Below, piece by piece: positions 45,806-50,857 of a stretch of DNA of 50,857 bases. Within the stretch, counting starts at the first letter, position 1. Every line of letters starts with the position of its first letter. The position numbers were made by a program, and so were the translations under genes. Below the pieces are notes generated by a model. It was not told the origin of the DNA. It saw only the letters and a list, made by a program, of their open reading frames with translations, and made no database searches. The DNA comes from an uncultured Dietzia sp. (GTDB taxonomy: Bacteria > Actinomycetota > Actinomycetes > Mycobacteriales > Mycobacteriaceae). The stretch covers positions 1 to 50,857 of the forward strand of contig NZ_CALMYY010000024.1 of assembly GCF_937873725.1 (NCBI RefSeq), in the 5' to 3' direction.

Positions 45806-46891
45806 ATGTCGCAGACCGTCAAGGGTGTCATCGCCCGCAGCAAGGGGGCCGAGGTCGAGCTGGTCGACGTCGTGGTCCCCGATCCGGGTCCGAATGACGT
45901 GATCGTCCGCGTGCAGGCATGCGGCGTGTGCCACACCGACCTCGCGTACCGCGACGGCGGGATCAACGACGAGTACCCGTTCCTGCTCGGACACGAGGCG
46001 GCGGGGATCGTCGAGACCGTCGGCGATCGCGTCACGCACGTGGCGGAGGGCGACTTCGTGGTCCTCAACTGGCGCGCGGTGTGCGGCGAGTGCCGCGCCT
46101 GCAAGCGCGGGCAGCCGCAGTACTGCTTCGCGACCCACAACGCGTCCCAGAAGATGACGCTCGTGGACGGCACCGAGCTCACCCCGGCGCTGGGAATCGG
46201 CGCGTTCGCCGACAAGACGCTTGTCCACGAGGGGCAGTGCACCAGGGTCGACCCGCAGGCCGATCCGGCGGTGGCCGGGTTGCTCGGCTGCGGCGTCATG
46301 GCCGGCCTCGGGGCGGCCGTCAACACGGGCGGGGTCAGCCGTGGGCAGTCGGTGGCCGTGATCGGCTGCGGCGGGGTCGGCGTGGCGGCGGTCGTGGGTG
46401 CGCATCTCGCCGGCGCCTCGACGATCATCGCGGTGGACATCGACGACACCAAGCTGGAGTGGGCGCGCGACCTCGGCGCCACCCACACGGTCAACTCGAC
46501 CGGCGCCGATCCGGTGGCGGCGATCCGGGAGCTCACCGGGGGGTTCGGCGCGGACGTCGTGATCGACGCGGTCGGTCGTCCCGAGACGTACGAGCAGGCC
46601 TTCTACGCGCGGGACCTCGCCGGGACCGTGGTCCTGGTGGGTGTGCCGACCCCGGAGATGCGGCTGGAGTTGCCACTCCTGGACTTCTTCGGTCGCGGCG
46701 GCTCCCTCAAGTCCTCGTGGTACGGCGACTGCCTGCCCGAGCGGGACTTCCCCATGCTCGTCGACCTGCACCTCCAGGGCAGGCTTCCGCTGGAGAAGTT
46801 CGTCTCCGAGCGCATCGGCATCGACGCGGTCGAGGCCGCCTTCGGGGCGATGAAGGCCGGCTCCGTCCTCCGATCGGTGGTGACGCTGTGA
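45806..46891 (+). CDS. mscR: S-(hydroxymethyl)mycothiol dehydrogenase / nitrosomycothiol reductase MscR
   Basis: 361-residue zinc medium-chain dehydrogenase that oxidises the formaldehyde-mycothiol adduct and reduces S-nitrosomycothiol. It shows [15 protein letters not shown] (catalytic zinc Cys), [30 protein letters not shown] (structural zinc), [19 protein letters not shown] (NAD site) and the class III-like [20 protein letters not shown] at 45806 with AGAGGAG. The stop overlaps the MBL-fold gene, as in mycobacteria (Rv2259-Rv2260). Implies a mycothiol-making organism. Confidence 0.95.
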   Translation: MSQTVKGVIARSKGAEVELVDVVVPDPGPNDVIVRVQACGVCHTDLAYRDGGINDEYPFLLGHEAAGIVETVGDRVTHVAEGDFVVLNWRAVCGECRACKRGQPQYCFATHNASQKMTLVDGTELTPALGIGAFADKTLVHEGQCTRVDPQADPAVAGLLGCGVMAGLGAAVNTGGVSRGQSVAVIGCGGVGVAAVVGAHLAGASTIIAVDIDDTKLEWARDLGATHTVNSTGADPVAAIRELTGGFGADVVIDAVGRPETYEQAFYARDLAGTVVLVGVPTPEMRLELPLLDFFGRGGSLKSSWYGDCLPERDFPMLVDLHLQGRLPLEKFVSERIGIDAVEAAFGAMKAGSVLRSVVTL

Positions 46892-47547
46892 GCGAGACGC
46901 ACACCAGCGCCGGGCACGCCGGCGGACTGCGCATCGAGAAGGTCGTGACGAGCGGGATCTTCGCGCTCGACGGCGGCGAGTGGGAGGTGGACAACAACAT
47001 CTGGATCCTCGGCGACGACTCCGAGGTGTACGTGATCGACGCCGCCCACACCGCGCAACCGATCATCGACGCCGTCGCCGGTCGCACGGTCAAGGGCATC
47101 CTGTGCTCGCACGCCCACAACGACCACATCACCGTGGCCCCGGAGCTGTCGGAGAAGCTGGACGCACCGGTGCTCGTGCACCCGGGCGACCAGATGCTGT
47201 GGGACGCGACCCACCCCGGCGTCACCCACGGTGACCTGTCCGACGGCCAGCACCTGGAGATCGCGGGCACCCGCGTCGTGGTCATGAACACCCCCGGCCA
47301 CTCCCCGGGCTCGTGCGTCTTCCACGTGCCCGAGGCGGGCGTGCTGTTCTCGGGCGACACGCTGTTCTCCGGCGGTCCGGGGGCCACGGGACGCTCCTAC
47401 TCGGATTTCCCGACCATCATCACCTCGATCCGCGACCGCATCCTCACGTTGCCGGCGGAGACGCTGGTGCACACCGGTCACGGTGACGGCACGAAGGTCG
47501 GCGAGGAGTCGCCGCACCTCGAGGAGTGGATCGCGCGCGGACACTGA
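46888..47547 (+). CDS. MBL-fold hydrolase partnered with MscR
   Basis: 219 residues, metallo-beta-lactamase fold with [15 protein letters not shown] (HxHxDH), [29 protein letters not shown] and [10 protein letters not shown], a glyoxalase II-like set. It probably acts on a mycothiol thioester, such as S-formylmycothiol made by MscR; this is inferred from the gene pair, not from the sequence itself. GTG at 46888 overlaps the mscR stop. Confidence 0.92.
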   Translation: MSETHTSAGHAGGLRIEKVVTSGIFALDGGEWEVDNNIWILGDDSEVYVIDAAHTAQPIIDAVAGRTVKGILCSHAHNDHITVAPELSEKLDAPVLVHPGDQMLWDATHPGVTHGDLSDGQHLEIAGTRVVVMNTPGHSPGSCVFHVPEAGVLFSGDTLFSGGPGATGRSYSDFPTIITSIRDRILTLPAETLVHTGHGDGTKVGEESPHLEEWIARGH

Positions 47548-47557
47548 GGCCGGGGCG

Positions 47558-50323
47558 ATGACGACGATTCCCGCAGGCGCGGGCGCGGGCGCAGACCACG
47601 GCCAGGCCCCGTGGCACGCCCTCGGCGCGGAGGAGGTGCTGTCCCGGCTCGGAGCGGGGGCGGGCGGACTGACCCGCGCCGAGGCCGCCCGGCGCCTGAC
47701 CGAGCACGGACCCAACACGCTCCCCTCGGCCGGGCGGGTGCCGCCGTGGCGGCGCCTGCTGAGGTTGCTGGCCGATCCGATGATCATCGTCCTGGCGGTG
47801 GCGGCCGGGGTGAGCGCGGGGGTCTCCCGGGAGTGGGAGACCCCCGTGGTGATCCTCCTCGTGGTGGCGCTCAACACCGTCCTCAACTACGTGCAGGAGT
47901 CCCGCGCGGAGGAGAGTCTGGCCGCGTTGCGCGACATGTCGGTCCCCCACAGCAGGGTGATCCGCGACGGGGTGGAGATGATCGTCGACGGCCCCGACCT
48001 CGTCCCCGGCGACCTCGTGGTGGTGGAGTCCGGTGACCGCGTCCCGGCCGACGGCCGGGTGGTGGAGGCGTCGAGGTTCCAGGTGGCGGAGGCCGCGCTG
48101 ACCGGGGAGTCCGTTCCCGTGGACAAGAGGCCCGAGGCCGTCGCGCCGGCCGACGCGCCGCTCGGTGACCGGTCGGGCATGGTGTTCATGAACACCGAGG
48201 TCACGCGGGGGCGGGCCCGAGTCGTCGTGACGGGGACCGGCGAGCAGACGGAGATGGGGGCGATCGCCGACCTGCTCGGGGGCGCGGAGGCCGGCCGGAC
48301 GCCCCTCCAGCGGCGGATCGGGGTCCTGGCCCGGGTGCTCACCGTGATCGCGCTGGTCGTGGTGGCGCTGGTGATGGCGATCGGTCTCCTTCGCGGTCAG
48401 TCGTGGGAGGAGATGCTCCTCAGCGCGGTCTCGTTGGCGGTGGCCACCATCCCCGAGGGGCTCACGGCGGTCGTCGCGTTCACGCTCGCGATGGGGGCGT
48501 CCAAGCTCGCGGCGGAGGGCGCGATCATCAAGAACCTCGCCGCCGTGGAGACCCTCGGCTCGACCAGCCACATCGCCACCGACAAGACCGGGACCCTCAC
48601 GCTCAACCAGATGACGGTGACCCGGATCGTGGCCAACGGGGGCGCCTACTCGGTGACCGGAACGGGGTACGACACCGCGGGTGCGGTGCTGTCCGCGGAT
48701 CCGGACGCCGTGCCGGACCTGCGCAGGGCGGCGGTGGTGATGGCGCTGTGCAACGACGCGGTCGTCACCGGGGGCGAGCTGGTGGGCGATCCGACCGAGG
48801 GCGCGCTCCTGGTGGCCGCCGCCAAGTGCGGGATCGACGTGGAGGGGCTTCGGGCCGCGCGGCCCCGCGTCGCGCAGGTTCCGTTCGACTCCGAGTACAA
48901 GTTCATGGCCACGGTCAACCGTGCGCCGGACGGCGAGCTGACCCTCAACGTCAAGGGGGCGACGGGCGCGCTGCTGCCCCGCGCCACCCACGGCTGGGAC
49001 GGCACCCGCGCCGTGGAGCTCACCGACGAGCGCCGCGAGGAGATCCGCCGCGCGACCGGGGAGCTCGCCGCGCGGGGGCTGCGGACGCTGCTCGTGGCGA
49101 CCCGGACCGGGGTCCCCGGCCTCGACGGGGGATCGCCGCCGGACGGGGACTCGCTCCTCGACGAGGTGCGCGGCGTGACGGTCCTCGCCGTCCTGGGGAT
49201 CGTCGACCCTCCGCGCCGGGAGGCGGCGGAGGCGATCCGGGTCGCACACGAGGCGGGGATCTCGGTGCACATGATCACCGGAGACCACCTGGTCACCGCC
49301 ACCGCGATCGCCCGGGATCTGGGGATCGGCGGGGACGCCGTGAGCGGAGCCGAGCTCGACGGGATCGACGACGACGAGCTGCGCGGTCGAGCCGGTGAGC
49401 TCGGCGTGATGGCCCGGGTGACGCCGGAGCACAAGATCAGGATCGTCCGGGCGCTGCAGTCCGACGGTGCGGTGGTGGCGATGACCGGCGACGGCGTGAA
49501 CGACGCCCCCGCGCTGAGCCAGGCGGACATCGGGATCGCGATGGGGATCTCGGGGACCGACGTGTCCAAGGGCGCGGCGGACATGGTGCTCACCGACGAC
49601 AACTTTGCGACCATCGTCTCGGCGGTGCGTCAGGGACGGGGGATCTACGACAACATCGTCAAGTTCGTCAAGTTCCAGCTCACCACCGCGTGGGCGTTCG
49701 TCCTGGTCTTCCTGGCCAGCGGGCTGTTCGGTTTGGCGGCCGTGCCGTTCTCCGCTCTGCAGGTCCTGCTCGTCAACATCGTCATGGACGGCCCGCCGGC
49801 CATGGCCCTGGGCGTGGAGCCCGTGGAGAAGGACGCCATGCGTCGGCGTCCTCGGCCGGCCGGGGAGCAGATCCTCACACCGGCACGGCTGGTGCGCATC
49901 CTGTGGCTCGGCGTGGTGATGGCGGCCGGGACGCTGCTCGTCCTGGGGTTCGCGGACCGGGTGTTCCCCGAGCGCGCGGGCGTGCCGCTGTTCGCCACCA
50001 CGCTGGCGTACGCCACCTTCGTCTTCTTCCAGGTGTTCAACCTGATGAACGTCCGATCCACCACCGGCTCGGTGTTCTCCCGGGAGATGGCCCGGAACGC
50101 GCCGATCTGGGTGGCGCTGGTCGCGGTCCCGGTGCTGCTCGTGACGGTGGTCGAGGTGCCGTTCCTGCAGGGGATCTTCGACACCACCTCGCTGCACGGC
50201 GACGAGTGGCTGCTGGCCGCGGCGGTGGGCTCGTCGATCCTGTGGCTGGAGGAGCTCCGCAAGGTCGGGGCGAGGTGGCGCGCTCGGCGGGAGAGCGGAT
50301 CGGGCAGGATGGACGTGGTCTGA
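47558..50323 (+). CDS. P2-type cation-transporting ATPase
   Basis: 921 residues. Membrane pump with an N-terminal cation-ATPase domain (WHALGAEEVLSRL...NTLPSAGRVPPWRRLL), actuator motif ALTGESVPVDK (TGES), TM4 ion site ATIPEGLTAVV, phosphorylation site HIATDKTGTLTLNQMT, nucleotide domain with VPFDSEYKFMATV and NVKGATGALLP, hinge AMTGDGVNDAPALSQADIGIAMG, and six C-terminal helices including LLVNIVMDGPPAMALGVEP. The PEGL motif and length suit P2A/P2B pumps (Ca or Mn), but the ion cannot be fixed from sequence. ATG 10 bases after the MBL gene. Confidence 0.94.
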   Translation: MTTIPAGAGAGADHGQAPWHALGAEEVLSRLGAGAGGLTRAEAARRLTEHGPNTLPSAGRVPPWRRLLRLLADPMIIVLAVAAGVSAGVSREWETPVVILLVVALNTVLNYVQESRAEESLAALRDMSVPHSRVIRDGVEMIVDGPDLVPGDLVVVESGDRVPADGRVVEASRFQVAEAALTGESVPVDKRPEAVAPADAPLGDRSGMVFMNTEVTRGRARVVVTGTGEQTEMGAIADLLGGAEAGRTPLQRRIGVLARVLTVIALVVVALVMAIGLLRGQSWEEMLLSAVSLAVATIPEGLTAVVAFTLAMGASKLAAEGAIIKNLAAVETLGSTSHIATDKTGTLTLNQMTVTRIVANGGAYSVTGTGYDTAGAVLSADPDAVPDLRRAAVVMALCNDAVVTGGELVGDPTEGALLVAAAKCGIDVEGLRAARPRVAQVPFDSEYKFMATVNRAPDGELTLNVKGATGALLPRATHGWDGTRAVELTDERREEIRRATGELAARGLRTLLVATRTGVPGLDGGSPPDGDSLLDEVRGVTVLAVLGIVDPPRREAAEAIRVAHEAGISVHMITGDHLVTATAIARDLGIGGDAVSGAELDGIDDDELRGRAGELGVMARVTPEHKIRIVRALQSDGAVVAMTGDGVNDAPALSQADIGIAMGISGTDVSKGAADMVLTDDNFATIVSAVRQGRGIYDNIVKFVKFQLTTAWAFVLVFLASGLFGLAAVPFSALQVLLVNIVMDGPPAMALGVEPVEKDAMRRRPRPAGEQILTPARLVRILWLGVVMAAGTLLVLGFADRVFPERAGVPLFATTLAYATFVFFQVFNLMNVRSTTGSVFSREMARNAPIWVALVAVPVLLVTVVEVPFLQGIFDTTSLHGDEWLLAAAVGSSILWLEELRKVGARWRARRESGSGRMDVV

Positions 50324-50403
50324 CGCGCACTCCTGGAGGGCGCCGCCACCGCGGGCCGCGGTCGGCGCGACACGGTCGGACCGACGAGGAGGACACCACA
50401 GTC

Positions 50404-50853
50404 ATGGGCAGGGTCACCGCCAGCAACACCATCGTCATCGAGGCGCCCGTCGCCGCCGTCACCGCGGCGATCGCCGACTACGCCCAGGTCCGTCCCCGAA
50501 TCCAGCCCGAGCAGTTCAGCGCGTACCGGCTGATCGAGGGCGGCCGGGGCCAGGGCACCGTCGCGGCCTGGAACCTGCAGGCCACCAAGAAGCGCAGCCG
50601 CGACGTCAGGGCCACCGTGACCGTCGAGGACGCCGCCGCCCACTGGTCGCTCGTCGAGGAGGACGCCAACTCGTCGATGGCCACCACGTACACCGTGCGC
50701 GAGGCGACCGGCGGGTCGCTCGTGGAGATGACCACCTCGTGGGACGGCGCCGGGGGAGTGGGCGGCTTCTTCGAGCGCACCTTCGCGCCGGCCGGGCTCA
50801 AGCGGATCCAGCACGAGCTGCTGTCCAACCTCAAGGCCGACGTCGAGGGGTAG
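50404..50853 (+). CDS. SRPBCC (START-like) family protein
   Basis: 149 residues. Helix-grip fold protein of the polyketide cyclase/dehydrase-like group: TASNTIVIEAPVAAVTAAIADYAQVRPRIQP at the start, beta-strands AAWNLQATKKRSRDVRATVTVED, then MTTSWDGAGGVGGFFERTFAPAGLKRIQHELLSNLK, the long C-terminal helix. Such proteins bind small hydrophobic ligands; no ligand can be named. ATG at 50404 with GAGGAGG about 9 bases upstream. It ends 4 bases before the window edge. Confidence 0.9.
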   Translation: MGRVTASNTIVIEAPVAAVTAAIADYAQVRPRIQPEQFSAYRLIEGGRGQGTVAAWNLQATKKRSRDVRATVTVEDAAAHWSLVEEDANSSMATTYTVREATGGSLVEMTTSWDGAGGVGGFFERTFAPAGLKRIQHELLSNLKADVEG

Positions 50854-50857
50854 CCCC

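Overview
The window is very GC-rich, gene-dense actinobacterial chromosome, with frequent GTG/TTG starts, ATGA/GTGA overlaps between genes, and many start codons placed right behind a TANNNT -10 box. Several features point to the Mycobacteriales: a his operon carrying a bifunctional HisA/TrpF (PriA) and an IMPase; trpE followed by the Trp-associated membrane protein, trpC, trpB, trpA, lgt and pyk; a Nudix-type NAD regulator divergent from nadA; a mycothiol-dependent MscR; and a DUF222-HNH endonuclease. Dietzia or a close relative is my best guess, but it is an inference from gene content, not from a marker gene. I found no rRNA, tRNA, CRISPR array, prophage or insertion sequence. No stretch longer than 300 bases lacks a gene.

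Layout. 1-2788: trehalose/glycogen genes (treY fragment, glgX). 2844-5750: an OafA-like acyltransferase divergent from a small DUF2567-like membrane protein. 5671-8426: nrtR divergent from nadA-nadC, with a palindromic operator between them and no nadB. 8512-14913: a hypothetical protein, a zinc alcohol dehydrogenase, a membrane-anchored sensor-like protein, a phosphodiesterase, an HNH endonuclease and a small exported protein. 13996-17052: a YjbR-fold protein and the bioY-bioM-bioN biotin ECF transporter. 17237-21068: an exported hypothetical protein, then an FtsX permease, ABC ATPase and TetR repressor unit with tandem operators. 21181-24993: a divergent pair, a YbjN/TY-Chap-like protein and a NERD-SF1 helicase. 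25052-28881: Hsp20, YceI, a sensor-like membrane protein with a beta-lactamase-fold lipoprotein, and divergent arsR/arsI. 28964-37104: the his operon. 37150-44777: trp genes, lgt and pyk. 44954-50853: an M23 peptidase, mscR with its MBL-fold partner, a P-type cation ATPase and an SRPBCC protein.

How the genes work together. hisD-C-B, an MFS transporter, hisH, a small membrane protein, priA, impA, hisF and hisI form one tightly packed run supplying most of histidine synthesis. PriA should also serve as phosphoribosylanthranilate isomerase for the trp genes that follow, since no trpF is present; trpG and trpD are also absent here. Regulation is unusually readable. NrtR has a palindrome at its own start codon. 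The TetR unit has two 24-bp operators. Hsp20 carries a HspR (HAIR) site over a SigH-like promoter. arsR and arsI share two inverted operator copies. At least ten genes look leaderless.

The best candidate for an undescribed system is the divergent TY-Chap/NERD-helicase pair at 21181-24993. Two places look like sequence-quality problems rather than biology: a G-rich stretch inside the ABC ATPase (19630-19723) and a C10 run at 14661-14670.
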